From positions 1-35,914 of the forward strand of contig JAQGIE010000264.1 of the NCBI GenBank assembly GCA_028291365.1: 35,914 bases of DNA, given 5' to 3'. Position numbers and translations under genes: made by a program. Origin of the DNA: Rhodospirillales bacterium (GTDB lineage: Bacteria > Pseudomonadota > Alphaproteobacteria > BOG-932 > Roseiterribacteraceae). Shown one piece after another: positions 15,251-24,271 of this stretch. The notes under the pieces were generated by a model. It worked only from the letters and a program-made list of their open reading frames with translations, did not search any database and had not been told where the DNA came from. The stretch's first letter is position 1. Each line of letters opens with the position of its first letter.

Positions 15251-15988
15251 ATGCGCCGATGGGTGTTGTTCGCTGCGCTGACCGCGTCGCTCACCGCGAT
15301 GGCGGCGCGCGGCGGCGCGGCCGAGCGCGCTCCTGGCGATGCAGCGGGCGACGCGGTCGAGCGCGAGCTTCGCGCCTATGACCAGCTGCTGCAGCCGACC
15401 GCTGACGCGCTGGCGGCGGTTCACTGCGACACGCGCGAATGCGTCCCGGCACTGCTCACCGCCATGCGCGGCCACGACCGGGCGATGCGTCACGGCGTTC
15501 AGACGATCCAGATGGAATGCGCGCGGCTCGATGCCGGCGCCAGGCAGCGCTGCGCCGAAGGCGTGCAGCGCCGGTTCGATGAACTCGACCGCGCCAACAC
15601 CGAACGGCTGAAGAACATCGTCGAACGCTATGGCTGGCCGTCGACCAGGAATTTCGGCGAGGCGGCCGAACAGGCGGCGTGGCTGATCGCGTTGCACGCC
15701 GATCTCGACCGGCCGTTCCAGCATCGCGTGCTGACCCTGCTCGAGGCCTCGACCGAACAGGGCGAGTCGCCGCCGCGCCACCTCGCCTATCTCTATGACC
15801 GGGTCGCCGTGGCCGACCACAAGCCGCAGCGCTGGGGCACCCAGGGACGCTGCGTCGCCGAAAAGTGGGAGCCGTTCCCGATCGAGGACCCGGCCGGGGT
15901 CGACCGCCGCCGCGCCGCCGCCGGCATGGCGCCCATGGCGGCCTATCGCACCTCGTTCGATCCCGCCGGCTGCGCCGGCAAAAACTGA
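15251..15988 (+). CDS. Exported DUF6624-like protein
   Basis: A 245-residue protein starting at ATG 15251, chosen because GGAGAG lies five bases upstream and the reading then opens with a signal peptide (MRRWVLFAALTASLTAMAA). The C-terminal half has the DUF6624 signature in order: 'YGWPSTRNFGEAAEQAAWLIALHADLD', split over about 134-160, then 'HLAYLYDRVAV', 'QRWGTQG' and 'PIEDPAGVDRRRAAAGM'. This family has no known activity and is mostly cytoplasmic or secreted in bacteria. Two cysteines (CDTRECV) in the N-terminal part are close enough for a disulfide. The gene stands alone; no partner is evident. Confidence 0.75.
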   Translation: MRRWVLFAALTASLTAMAARGGAAERAPGDAAGDAVERELRAYDQLLQPTADALAAVHCDTRECVPALLTAMRGHDRAMRHGVQTIQMECARLDAGARQRCAEGVQRRFDELDRANTERLKNIVERYGWPSTRNFGEAAEQAAWLIALHADLDRPFQHRVLTLLEASTEQGESPPRHLAYLYDRVAVADHKPQRWGTQGRCVAEKWEPFPIEDPAGVDRRRAAAGMAPMAAYRTSFDPAGCAGKN

Positions 15989-16106
15989 CCCGATTGCGCC
16001 GGGCTGAGCCTGGTTCTTCCGACGCCGCCGAGAAAAATCGCCCAGTAACCATTCCGATGGGACCAGGTTCCGGAACTTTCCTATCCCGCCGGGCGTCCCC
16101 CTCCGC

Positions 16107-17123
16107 ATGCCGGTCACCACCCCCGCCCAGGAATCCGCCCTCCGCTCTAGCAGGTCGCATTCCGTTCCGCCGGTCTCGCCCGATGCACATGACGGGGAGG
16201 CCTTCCCGAAAGCGCCATCGCAACTGATGCCGACCAGTGCCGCCGAGGCACGTGGGTTGGCTCCGTTGCTCGCCGAGACGCCGCGTCCAACCTCCAAGAC
16301 GCTGCGCCCGATCCGCGCCTTGCTGCGCGGGCTCGACGCGTTGCGCGTGCTCAACATGCGCAACGGCGCCACCGTGACCGACGTCGCGCTGGCCACCAAG
16401 CTGCCGCGCACCACGGCGCATCGCGTGCTGGAAACGCTGTGCGTCGGGGGCTACGCGGTGCGGGACCCGTCGGACGAGCGCTATCGCCCGACCATCGCGG
16501 TCAAAGGCCTCAGCGACGGGTTCGGCGATGAGAGCTGGATTCGCGAAGTGGCGAAGCCGCTGATCGACCAGCTGACCCAGAAGATCATCTGGCCGACCGC
16601 CATCGCGACGCCGATGGGCACCTCGCTGCTGGTGCGCGGCACCACCGACAAGGACAGTCCGCTGGCGCTCGAACGCTATTCGGCAGGGCTGCGGGTGCCG
16701 CTGCTCGCCAGCGCGTCGGGCATCGCCTATCTCGCCTTCTGCGCCGCCGACTATCGCTCGGCCCTGCTCGACATCCTGGCCCGTTCAACCGATGCGGCCG
16801 ACGCCGAAGCCAAGAATCGCGTCAATGTCGAACGGCAGCTCGATCAGGTCCGCCAGCGCGGCTACGTCGTGCATGAATGGTCGCCGACGCGGCAGGCTTC
16901 GCTTGCCGTTCCGGTGCTGGCCGGGCCCCAGGTCGTCGCCGTCCTCTCGATGCGCTGGATCACCTCGGCCCTGACCGAGAAACAGGTGATCGAGCGCTAC
17001 CTGCCGGCCTTGCAGGAAACCGCCCGCCGCATCAGCGATGCCTATCTCCGCCACCAGACGCAGTCAGGTGCAGGCGAGCATGCGCTGGGCCCGATCAGCC
17101 ATGAGGCCACCAGCGCCGGCTGA
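16107..17123 (+). CDS. IclR-family transcriptional regulator
   Basis: A DNA-binding regulator with an N-terminal winged helix (about residues 66-130; 'IRALLRGLDALRVLN', then 'TVTDVALATKLPRTTAHRVLETL') and a C-terminal IclR effector domain ('GTSLLVRGTTD', 'VPLLASASGIAYLAF', 'RQRGYVVHEW', 'ASLAVPVL' and so on). The style resembles the MhpR-like branch that controls aromatic catabolism, but no catabolic operon is present. The first 60 residues are a Pro/Ser-rich tail with no domain. ATG 16227 (MPTSAAEARG) is a likely alternative start, and neither has a good ribosome site. A strong hairpin terminator follows. The downstream carboxymuconolactone-decarboxylase-like gene could be a target. Confidence 0.88.
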   Translation: MPVTTPAQESALRSSRSHSVPPVSPDAHDGEAFPKAPSQLMPTSAAEARGLAPLLAETPRPTSKTLRPIRALLRGLDALRVLNMRNGATVTDVALATKLPRTTAHRVLETLCVGGYAVRDPSDERYRPTIAVKGLSDGFGDESWIREVAKPLIDQLTQKIIWPTAIATPMGTSLLVRGTTDKDSPLALERYSAGLRVPLLASASGIAYLAFCAADYRSALLDILARSTDAADAEAKNRVNVERQLDQVRQRGYVVHEWSPTRQASLAVPVLAGPQVVAVLSMRWITSALTEKQVIERYLPALQETARRISDAYLRHQTQSGAGEHALGPISHEATSAG

Positions 17124-17152
17124 CGCCCGGCCATTCTCGACCGAAGCATGCG

Positions 17153-17184
17153 ACGCCGCGGCTCTGCCGCGGCGTTTGCATTTG
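17153..17184 (+). terminator. Intrinsic terminator after the IclR-type gene
   Basis: A 10-bp perfect stem (ACGCCGCGGC at 17153-17162, GCCGCGGCGT at 17166-17175) with a 3-nt loop is followed by TTGCATTTG. It separates the regulator from the PAS_5-like gene. Confidence 0.7.
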
Positions 17185-17290
17185 TAGAGCGGCCGGGCGG
17201 CAAAGCCGCGGCACTTGGGGTACCGGACCGATCGCCATCGGCCGCGTTTGCGCTTGCGCGGCGCGCGTTCCGGGGCGACCGTCGCGCCCC

Positions 17291-17824
17291 GTGCACGACA
17301 CCGAATCGAACGCCCTGCGAAGCCGCCGCCGCCAACGCGCCGAAGCGGATATTCGCGTGTTGCTCGAAACCTGGCGCGATCTACGCGCTTCGGGTGAAGA
17401 CTTGCCGCTATGGAGCCGGTTCGATCCGGTGCTGTGCTTCCCGTATCTGGTCGGAAGCCTGTTCGTGCTGGCGCTCGAACCGTCGGGCTGGCGCGTCCGG
17501 CTGGTCGGCTCGGCCCTGCGCGGCACGATGGTCGGCGCTGCCGGCAAGATGCTGCACGAGATCTATCCCCCGTACCTGATGCAGGTCTTCGCGCCGCGGC
17601 TCGATCAGATCGTCGCGGCGCGGGAGCCGATGCAGATCCGCCAAGCAGCGATGTATGACCGCGTCCTGCACTCGCTGAGCCTGGTGTTGCCGTTCCATCA
17701 AGGCGAATTCCTGGTCACACGTCTCGTCGCAGCGACCTTCTATCTCGACGAGTTCGTGCCGGCAGGTGCGCTCTTCGCCCTGAGCAGCGAGATTGAAAGC
17801 ACCGAACACGACCTGGTCGAATAG
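17291..17824 (+). CDS. PAS_5-like domain protein
   Basis: A 177-residue soluble protein. The central part has the layout of the alphaproteobacterial single-domain PAS_5 family: 'LPLWSRFDPVLCFPYLVGSLFVLALE' in pieces over about 38-64, 'WRVRLVGSALRGTMVGAAGK' (67-86), and 'LPFHQGEFLVTRLVAATFYLD' over 133-153. These proteins are thought to sense or bind ligands but have no output domain of their own. The start is the GTG at 17291; no good ribosome site is visible and a later start is possible. The next gene begins 9 nt after its stop, so the two form a unit. Confidence 0.7.
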   Translation: MHDTESNALRSRRRQRAEADIRVLLETWRDLRASGEDLPLWSRFDPVLCFPYLVGSLFVLALEPSGWRVRLVGSALRGTMVGAAGKMLHEIYPPYLMQVFAPRLDQIVAAREPMQIRQAAMYDRVLHSLSLVLPFHQGEFLVTRLVAATFYLDEFVPAGALFALSSEIESTEHDLVE

Positions 17825-17833
17825 AGAGCACCG

Positions 17834-18394
17834 ATGTCCACCGATCGCATGCCGCCGCTGGCGGATCAGGACCTGACCGAGGACCAGCGCGACGCCGCCG
17901 AAGAATTCGAATCGGCGCGCGGCACCAAAGTTTTCGGACCGTTCGTGCCCTTGCTCCGCAGTCCCGAGCTGCTGCGCAACGCGAGCGCGATGGGATTACA
18001 TCTGCGCTATCGCTCGGCCCTGCCGCACAAGCTCAGCGAGATGGTGATCCTGCTGATCTCGCGCGCCTGGACGCAGCAGGTCGAGTGGCGGATCCATCAC
18101 CCCGCCGCGCTCAAGGCCGGCCTGTCGCCCGCAATCGCCGACGCCATCGCCGAAGGACGCCGCCCCGACGCGATGGATGCCGAGGAAGCCGTGGTGTGGG
18201 AGTTCTGCCGCGAGCTGCGCGACAACCGCGCCGTCAGCGACGCAACCTACGCGAAGGCGCTGGCCCTGTTCGGCGAGCAGGGCGTCATCGATCTGTGCGG
18301 CCTCAACGGCTATTACACGCTGATCGCGATGACGATGAACGTCGCGCGCACCCCGACCGACGACGGATCGGCGCCGCTGAAACCGTTGCGCTGA
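17834..18394 (+). CDS. Carboxymuconolactone decarboxylase-family protein
   Basis: A 186-residue AhpD/CMD-fold protein. The segment 'LPHKLSEMVILLISRAWTQQVEWRIHHPAALKAGLS' (in parts, about 56-92) is the family core, with the W..Q.EW..H pattern of CMD-like proteins. It lacks the CxxC of AhpD-type peroxidases, so a thiol-reductase role is unlikely; decarboxylase or unknown lyase-like functions are the usual annotation. It starts 9 nt after the PAS_5-like gene. Beyond its stop lies a cluster of palindromic repeats, not another gene. Confidence 0.88.
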   Translation: MSTDRMPPLADQDLTEDQRDAAEEFESARGTKVFGPFVPLLRSPELLRNASAMGLHLRYRSALPHKLSEMVILLISRAWTQQVEWRIHHPAALKAGLSPAIADAIAEGRRPDAMDAEEAVVWEFCRELRDNRAVSDATYAKALALFGEQGVIDLCGLNGYYTLIAMTMNVARTPTDDGSAPLKPLR

Positions 18395-18402
18395 AAGCAA
18401 GC

Positions 18403-18598
18403 TTCTCGTCGTCCCTGCGGAACGCGGTGACGGCAGAGCCGTCAAAGCAGGTGCCCATTCTCGTCGTCCCTGCGAAAGCAGGGACCCAGGAGTCAGCGCA
18501 TCGGAATTGCTGCAATTCCATCGTTGATGTTCCTGGATCCCTGCGTTCGCAGGGATGACGAATTAATTTGGCAGCCGTTCTCGTCGTCCCGTGCGAAG
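18403..18598. repeat. Cluster of palindromic 'CGTCGTCCCTGCG' repeats
   Basis: The stretch holds TTCTCGTCGTCCCTGCGG at 18403-18420, a full hairpin GTCCCTGC-GAAA-GCAGGGAC (18466-18485), its inverted mate ATCCCTGC-GTTC-GCAGGGAT (18537-18556, followed by GACGAA), and a further decayed copy TTCTCGTCGTCCCGTGCG at 18579-18596. The middle pair form one mosaic element with an inner inverted repeat GGAATTGC-T-GCAATTCC (18503-18519). Together they fill the space between the CMD-like gene and the alpha/beta hydrolase. Confidence 0.8.
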
Positions 18599-18686
18599 AC
18601 ATTTCGGCGCTCGCCGAAACGATGCCGCGTGACCATGTCGGCGTGACCGAGCAACTTCGCCCGCTCATCAAGCGGGAGATTTCGAC

Positions 18687-19673
18687 ATGCTGGCTTCGAC
18701 CCTGAGCGCGCTGCTGCTGGCGACGGGGATCGCGACCGAGCGCCTCGAAACGCTGCCCGACATGCCGACGCAGCCGTCGCTGCTGCTGCGTCACACGCCG
18801 GGCGACGGGCCCAGCGTCGTCTATGTGCACGGCGCAACCTTTCCGTCGGGCTCGTCGATCTCGTATCGCATCCACGGGAAATCCTGGGCCGACGATCTCG
18901 CCGCGCGCGGCTTCGACGTGTGGGGATTCGACCTTGCCGGCTATGGCGGATCGGGACGCCCCGGCGCGATGCGCGAAGCGACCGGCGCACCGGTCGGACG
19001 CAGCAGCGAGGTGGTGCTGCAGATCGCGCGTGTCGTGCGGCACGTGCTGGCGAGTCGAGGTGGGACCAAGGTCGCGGTCCTGGCCCATTCCTGGGGCACG
19101 ATTCCGGCCGGCGCCTTCGCCGCCGAACATCCCGAGCTGGTGCAAAGCCTGGTCCTGTTCGGCGCCGTCGCGCAGCGCGACGGAAAGCGCGCGCCGACCA
19201 CCGTGCCCTCGCTGCAGATCAGTGAGGACGACCAGTGGCGATCGTTCCAGTCGGGCGTGCCGATCGGCGAGGCCTCGCCGATCGCGGCCGAGACCTTCCG
19301 CCAATGGGCGCTCGATTATCTCGCCACCGACGCGAACAGCGCCTCGCTGACCCCGCCCAGCGTGCGCGTACCGTCGGGGCCGCAAGCCGACATCGACGAC
19401 GCCTGGTCGGGGCGGTTCCCGTACGACCCGTCGCGCGTGCGTTGCCCGACTTTGCTCGTGCGCGGTGTGTGGGATCCGGTTTCGACCGACCGGGATGTGG
19501 CCTGGCTGGTGGCGCAGCTTCGCAATGTCGAAGGCGGCGCACGTAGCGTGGTGCTGCCGCGCGGCGCCCATCGCATGCATCTCGAAAGCAACCGGCAGGT
19601 GCTGTTCGACGCGGTCGGCGAATTCCTGACCGCGACGCTTCAGCCGACGACTGCGCGCAACCCTTCACGATAG
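18687..19673 (+). CDS. Alpha/beta-hydrolase fold protein
   Basis: A 328-residue hydrolase. Elements in order: oxyanion strand YVHGATF (about 46-52), 'VWGFDLAGYGGSGRPG', nucleophile S135 in the degenerate elbow AHSWG, acid D263 (RGVWDPVS), and histidine H295 or H298 (GAHRMHLE). A hydrophobic N-terminus (residues 3-15) may be a signal peptide. ATG 18687 has GGGAG nine bases upstream; the GGG of that site is part of a small hairpin (CCCGCT 18660-18665 with AGCGGG 18671-18676). The 3' end overlaps the convergent epimerase-like gene by 34 bp. Substrate unknown; esterase or haloalkane/epoxide hydrolase-like roles are all open. Confidence 0.88.
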   Translation: MLASTLSALLLATGIATERLETLPDMPTQPSLLLRHTPGDGPSVVYVHGATFPSGSSISYRIHGKSWADDLAARGFDVWGFDLAGYGGSGRPGAMREATGAPVGRSSEVVLQIARVVRHVLASRGGTKVAVLAHSWGTIPAGAFAAEHPELVQSLVLFGAVAQRDGKRAPTTVPSLQISEDDQWRSFQSGVPIGEASPIAAETFRQWALDYLATDANSASLTPPSVRVPSGPQADIDDAWSGRFPYDPSRVRCPTLLVRGVWDPVSTDRDVAWLVAQLRNVEGGARSVVLPRGAHRMHLESNRQVLFDAVGEFLTATLQPTTARNPSR

Positions 19674-20467
19674 GTGGGAAAAGCGAGCTGCACGCCGAGC
19701 TCGTTCTTGATGCGCGCGTTCGAAACGCGGCGGCATTCTTCGTAGAAGCTGCGCGCCATCTCGCTCATCGATGGCGCCGCCTCGTCGAACGCGATCGCCG
19801 GCGGCGGCTCGATGCCGAGCATCGAAGCCGCGAGCTCGATCACCTCGGCCGACGACGCCGGCTCGTCATCGGCAACGTCGTAGATCGCGCCCGGATTGGG
19901 CCGCTCCATCGAGGCCAGCAAGGTGCTGCCGATGTCGTAGACGTGGCAGCGCGAAAAGACCTGACCCGGCTTGACGATGCGGCGCGTGGTGCGGCCGTGG
20001 CGCAGATCGTCGATCGCGTTGCGGCCGGGGCCGTAGATGCCGGCAAGGCGAAAGATCTGCGCGCCGACCGTCAGCCATTCTTGCTCGGCTTCGACGCGGC
20101 GGCGCGCGCGTTCGGTCAGCGGCGCGACCGGCGTCGACTGCGCGTCGACCCATTCGCCTTTGCGATCGCCGTAGACGCCCGTGGTCGAGAGATAGGCGAG
20201 CCAACCGATCTGGCGCAGCGCGTCCAGATGACGTTCGACGATCGCTTCTGGCGGCGGCACCGACACCAGCAGGTGCGTGACGCCTTGCAGCGCCGCCACC
20301 GGCAGCGTGCCGCTTCCGTCATAGGCGTACGCGTCGACGCCGAGCGCACCCAGCGCAGCGGCGCGCGCCGGATCGCGGACCGTGCCCGCGACCTTCCAGC
20401 CCTTGGGCGTCAGCCGCGCCGCCAGCCGCCGCGCGACGTCGCCATAGCCGAAGCAGAAGAGATGCAT
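19640..20467 (-). CDS. NAD(P)-binding epimerase/dehydratase-like protein (YeeZ-type)
   Basis: A 275-residue Rossmann-fold protein with an N-terminal nucleotide motif FGYGDVARRLA (G7-x-G9-x-x-A12), then 'LAYLSTTGVYGDRKGEWVDA' in parts (S94-T-T-G, Y99-x3-K103), 'FRLAGIYGPGRNAID' and 'RCHVYDI'. This is the atypical extended SDR group that includes E. coli YeeZ; the true reaction is unknown. ATG 20467 has GGGGA five bases upstream, and that ribosome site is supplied by the arm of the palindromic repeat ending just before it. The stop lies within the end of the convergent hydrolase gene. Confidence 0.85.
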   Translation of the reverse strand: MHLFCFGYGDVARRLAARLTPKGWKVAGTVRDPARAAALGALGVDAYAYDGSGTLPVAALQGVTHLLVSVPPPEAIVERHLDALRQIGWLAYLSTTGVYGDRKGEWVDAQSTPVAPLTERARRRVEAEQEWLTVGAQIFRLAGIYGPGRNAIDDLRHGRTTRRIVKPGQVFSRCHVYDIGSTLLASMERPNPGAIYDVADDEPASSAEVIELAASMLGIEPPPAIAFDEAAPSMSEMARSFYEECRRVSNARIKNELGVQLAFPTYREGLRAVVG

Positions 20468-20572
20468 CTCATTCCCCGCGAACGCGGGGATCCATGTCGG
20501 AGCCGCCGCAATATCTGCGTTCAGTGACGAGCATCCCGGCGGCGGATGAATGGATCCCCGCCTTCGCGGGGA
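20468..20572. repeat. Palindromic element filling the gap between two genes
   Basis: Left hairpin CCCCGCG-AA-CGCGGGG (20474-20489), right hairpin CCCCGC-CTTC-GCGGGG (20556-20571), and outer arms GGGGATCCAT (20486-20495) with ATGGATCCCC (20550-20559) form one mosaic palindrome. It begins on the base next to the epimerase-like start codon and ends one base before the stop codon of the 79-residue gene, so the whole intergenic space is repeat. Confidence 0.8.
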
Positions 20573-20812
20573 CTATTCCGTGTCGGCGAGAATGCGCTTG
20601 GCCCGCTGCAGCGCGTCGCGGAAATGCCGCGGCTGCGCGTCGTGCGGCAGGATCGCCTGCGCATGCATCACGAAGTACCCGAAATGATGGCGCACCATGT
20701 CGGCCTCTTCGAGCTTCGAGGCGAGCGTCAGCAGGAAATCCGCCTCGTCCTTGTTGCCGGCCGCCTGCGCCTTCTGCGCGCGCTCATGCAGCTCGGTGAT
20801 CGACTTGCTCAT
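20573..20812 (-). CDS. Small conserved-looking helical protein
   Basis: A 79-residue soluble, probably all-helical protein: 'ITELHERAQKAQAAGNKDEADFLLTLASKLEEADMV', in parts, resembles a helical hairpin, followed by 'HHFGYFVMHAQAILPHD'. It starts 4 bp after the pheT stop codon, with GAGGAG inside the end of pheT as ribosome site, so it is translated with the pheST operon. I do not recognise a family; the position suggests a house-keeping role, or simply read-through expression. Its stop codon abuts the palindromic element. Confidence 0.75.
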   Translation of the reverse strand: MSKSITELHERAQKAQAAGNKDEADFLLTLASKLEEADMVRHHFGYFVMHAQAILPHDAQPRHFRDALQRAKRILADTE

Positions 20813-20816
20813 CGCC

Positions 20817-23195
20817 TCAGCTCCTCAACGTTGCGCCAAGTTTGGCAGCGGCCGCGACCACCTTGGCCGCGATCGCTTCGATCTCTGCGTCGGTCAGCGT
20901 GGCGCGCACCGGCTGCAACACCACTTCGACCGCCATCGACTTCTTTCCGGCCGGCACGTTCGTGCCCTGATAGACGTCGAACAGCGACGTCTCAACGATC
21001 AAGTCCTTGTCGGCCTGACGCACCGCCTTGAGCAAGGCCTCAGACGTAACGCCGTCATCGACCAGGAACGCGAAGTCGCGCCGCACCGGCTGGAATGGCG
21101 ACAACGCCAGTAGCGGCGTCGCCGTCCCTTTTTTCTTCGATGCCGGCGCGCGGTCGATCCAAAGCTCGGCCGCGGCGACCGGGCCTTCGAGTTCGAGCGC
21201 CTCCATGACGGTCGGATGCAGTTCGCCGAACACCGCCAGCACGGTCGGTCCCAGCCGCAACGTGCCGGAGCGGCCGGGATGGAACCAGGCGGGCGCATCG
21301 GCGGTGACGCTGAGATTCGCGGTCGGCGCACCGATCGCGGCCAGCACCGCCAGCGCGTCGCCCTTGACCGCGAACAGGTCGGCCGCTTCCGCCTTGCCGC
21401 GCCACCAGCGCGGACGGACCGAACCCGCGCGCACGATGGCGGCAACGCGGTCCTGGCCGGTCGGCGACGCGTCGCGATAGACCGGCCCGACTTCGAACAG
21501 GCCGGCATCGGCGAAACCACGCGCCGCGTTGCGCGACGCGGCGCGCAGGAGGTTGGGCAGGACCGACGGGCGCAGCTGATCGAGATCAGCCGCGATCGGA
21601 TTGACCAGGCGAAGCTCGGCCGGCGCGCCGCCGAAAGTTTCGGCGGTGGCACGGTCGAGGAACGACCACGTCACCGCTTCCGACAGGCCGCGCAGCGCCA
21701 AGGCGCGGCGCGCCACGACGGCACGACGCTGCGTATTGTCGAGCGCGGTCCGCGTCACGGCATGGAGTCGCGGCAGCATCACCGAGGGAATCTTGTCGTA
21801 GCCTTCGATGCGCAGCACTTCTTCGACCAGGTCGGCTTCGATCGACAGGTCGGGGCGCCAGGACGGCACCGTCACCGTGGTGCCGGCAACCTTGCAGCCG
21901 AGCGCGGTCAGGATTTCGTGCTGTCGCGCCACGGGCACGTCGACGCCGCCGAGGCCGAGCACGCGTTCGGGGCGGAACGCGATCGTGCGCACCGGAACGT
22001 CTTCGCGTCCTCCGACCGTGATCTCGCTCGGCGTGCCGCCGCAGAGATCGAGGATCATCTGCGTCGCGAGCTCGAGGCCGGGGCGCACGAAGGCCGGATC
22101 GACGCCGCGTTCGAAACGGTAGCGCGCATCCGACATGATCTGCAGGCTTCGGCCAGTGGCGGCCGTGCGCACCGGATCGAACAGCGCGCATTCGACGAAC
22201 ACGTCGGTCGTCGTCTCCGACACCGAGGTCGACTCGCCGCCCATGATGCCGGCGATGCCGAGCGCGCCGCTGGCATCGGCGATGACGGTCATCTCGGCCG
22301 TCAGCTCGTAGGTCTTGCCGTTGAGCGCCGCGACGGTCTCGCCGTCCTTGGCGCGGCGCGCGAAGACGCGGTCGCCGGTCAGCCTGGCCGCGTCGAACAC
22401 GTGCAGCGGGCGCGCCGCGTCGAGCGTGAAGAAATTGGTGATGTCGACCAGCGCCGAGATCGGGCGCAGCCCGATGGCGCGCAGCGAATCCTGCAGCCAG
22501 GCCGGGCTGGGCCCGTTCTTCACGCCGCGAATGTGGCGGCCGAGAAAGAGCGGGCATGCCTGCTCGTCATCGGTGCCGGCGCTGATCGTCGACTTGAACG
22601 CGGCGGGCACCGGTTTGGCATCGAGCTTCTTCAGCGTGCCGAGACCGGCGGCGGCTAGATCGCGCGCAACGCCGAGCACGCCGGCGCAGTCGCCGCGATT
22701 GGGCGTCAAGGCGATTTCGAGCACCGGATCTTCGAGGCCGAGCGCCGCCGCGGCCGGCGTTCCCGGCGGCAGATCGGTGACCAGATCGATGATGCCGTCA
22801 TGGTCGTCGCCAAGCTCGAGCTCGCGCGACGAGCACAGCATGCCGTTGGATTCCTCGCCGCGAATGACGCCCTTCTCGAGCTTCTTCTTGGTCGCGGGAA
22901 TGACGACGCCGGACGGCGCGAACACCGCTTTCATGCCGGCGCGGGCGTTGGGCGCACCGCACACGACGTTGAGCAGCGTGCCGGTACCGGCATCGACCTT
23001 GCAGACGCGCAGGCGGTCGGCGTTGGGATGCTGCTTGGCTTCTTTGACCTCGGCGACGACGAAACCGTCCAGCGCCGCGCCGCGATCCTCGATGGCTTCG
23101 ACTTCAAGGCCGATGGCGGTGAGACGTTCCGACAGCGCGTCGAGCGACGCGCTCGTGTCGAGATGGCGCTTGAGCCAGGAGAGAGTGAACTTCAT
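20817..23195 (-). CDS. pheT: Phenylalanyl-tRNA synthetase beta subunit
   Basis: A 792-residue subunit of the alpha2-beta2 enzyme that charges tRNA-Phe. The N-terminal tRNA-binding (EMAP-like) domain is seen in '[23 protein letters not shown]' (in parts, about 46-68) and '[21 protein letters not shown]'. B3/B4 editing and B5 domains follow ('[10 protein letters not shown]' and '[16 protein letters not shown]'). A catalytic-like core and a C-terminal FDX-ACB anticodon-binding domain ('[16 protein letters not shown]', '[24 protein letters not shown]' in parts) complete it. The start ATG overlaps the pheS stop codon (ATGA), so the subunits are translationally coupled. Confidence 0.98.
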   Translation of the reverse strand: MKFTLSWLKRHLDTSASLDALSERLTAIGLEVEAIEDRGAALDGFVVAEVKEAKQHPNADRLRVCKVDAGTGTLLNVVCGAPNARAGMKAVFAPSGVVIPATKKKLEKGVIRGEESNGMLCSSRELELGDDHDGIIDLVTDLPPGTPAAAALGLEDPVLEIALTPNRGDCAGVLGVARDLAAAGLGTLKKLDAKPVPAAFKSTISAGTDDEQACPLFLGRHIRGVKNGPSPAWLQDSLRAIGLRPISALVDITNFFTLDAARPLHVFDAARLTGDRVFARRAKDGETVAALNGKTYELTAEMTVIADASGALGIAGIMGGESTSVSETTTDVFVECALFDPVRTAATGRSLQIMSDARYRFERGVDPAFVRPGLELATQMILDLCGGTPSEITVGGREDVPVRTIAFRPERVLGLGGVDVPVARQHEILTALGCKVAGTTVTVPSWRPDLSIEADLVEEVLRIEGYDKIPSVMLPRLHAVTRTALDNTQRRAVVARRALALRGLSEAVTWSFLDRATAETFGGAPAELRLVNPIAADLDQLRPSVLPNLLRAASRNAARGFADAGLFEVGPVYRDASPTGQDRVAAIVRAGSVRPRWWRGKAEAADLFAVKGDALAVLAAIGAPTANLSVTADAPAWFHPGRSGTLRLGPTVLAVFGELHPTVMEALELEGPVAAAELWIDRAPASKKKGTATPLLALSPFQPVRRDFAFLVDDGVTSEALLKAVRQADKDLIVETSLFDVYQGTNVPAGKKSMAVEVVLQPVRATLTDAEIEAIAAKVVAAAAKLGATLRS

Positions 23196-24271
23196 CGCCC
23201 CAACCCCGTCGCCAGATCCGGCTGTTCAAGAATCGAGAAGCCGTAATGGCGCAGCCAGCGCAGATCGGCTTCGAAGAAGGTGCGCAGATCGGGGATGCCG
23301 TATTTCAGCATCGCGATCCGCTCGATCCCCATGCCGAAGGCGAAGCCCTGATATTTGCTCGAATCGATGCCGCAGGCTTCGAGCACTTTCGGATGCACCA
23401 TGCCGCAGCCGAGAATCTCGAGCCAATCGCCGTACGGACCCAACACCAGCTCGCCGCCCGAGCGGCGGCAGCCGATATCGACTTCGGCCGACGGCTCGGT
23501 GAAGGGGAAGAAGCTGGGGCGGAAGCGGATCGGCAGGTCGTCGATGCGGAAAAAGGCGCGCGCGAATTCCAGAATGGTGCCGCGCAGATGGCCCATATGC
23601 GTCGCCTCGTCGATCACCAGTCCTTCGACCTGGTGGAACATCGGCGTGTGCGTCTGGTCGTAATCCGAGCGGAAGGTTCGTCCCGGCGCGATGATGCGGA
23701 TCGGCGGCTTGCTGGTCAGCATCGTGCGCACCTGCACCGGTGAGGTGTGGGTGCGCAGCACGCGGTTCGCCCCATCCGGCGCCGGCGGCAGATAGAACGT
23801 GTCGTGCATCTGCCGCGCCGGATGTTCGGGCGGAATGTTGAGCGCGCCGAAATTATGGAAGTCGTCTTCCACGTCGGGCCCTTCGGCAACCGTGAAGCCC
23901 ATATCGGCGAAGATCGCGGTCAGTTCGTCGATCGTCTGGCTGATCGGATGAATGCGGCCCGGCGTTTCGGGCGCGACCGGCAAGCTGACGTCGACCCGCT
24001 CCGACGCGAGACGCGCATCGAGCGCGGCGCGCTTCAACAGCGTCTGTCGCGCTTCGATCGCAGCCGAAACGCGTTCCTTGGCGACGTTGAGCGCCTGCCC
24101 CGCTTCCTTGCGTTCGTCGGGCGACAGGCCGCCGAGCTTTTTCATCAGCTCGGTGATGGCGCCCTTCTTGCCCAGCGCATCGACGCGCGCCGCGTCGAGG
24201 GCGGCGAGATCGCTTGCCGCTTCGACGCGCTGCAACGCGCCCGACGTCAGGCCTTCGAGTTCACCCAGCAT
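23192..24271 (-). CDS. pheS: Phenylalanyl-tRNA synthetase alpha subunit
   Basis: The 359-residue catalytic subunit, class II aminoacyl-tRNA synthetase. The N-terminal coiled-coil (about 1-90, '[24 protein letters not shown]' in parts) precedes motif 1 ('[19 protein letters not shown]'), motif 2 ('[18 protein letters not shown]') and motif 3 ('[17 protein letters not shown]'). I chose ATG 24271 over the TTG one codon upstream: it overlaps the stop of the YbjQ-like gene by one base (TGATG), and GGAGAAG is well spaced. It ends in the pheT start (ATGA). Confidence 0.98.
   Translation of the reverse strand: MLGELEGLTSGALQRVEAASDLAALDAARVDALGKKGAITELMKKLGGLSPDERKEAGQALNVAKERVSAAIEARQTLLKRAALDARLASERVDVSLPVAPETPGRIHPISQTIDELTAIFADMGFTVAEGPDVEDDFHNFGALNIPPEHPARQMHDTFYLPPAPDGANRVLRTHTSPVQVRTMLTSKPPIRIIAPGRTFRSDYDQTHTPMFHQVEGLVIDEATHMGHLRGTILEFARAFFRIDDLPIRFRPSFFPFTEPSAEVDIGCRRSGGELVLGPYGDWLEILGCGMVHPKVLEACGIDSSKYQGFAFGMGIERIAMLKYGIPDLRTFFEADLRWLRHYGFSILEQPDLATGLGR

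Noticed and set aside
15469-16421. Long minus-strand frames opposite the DUF6624 and IclR genes
   Set aside because: Low-complexity Arg/Ala/Gly sequence without domains, opposite well-supported genes.
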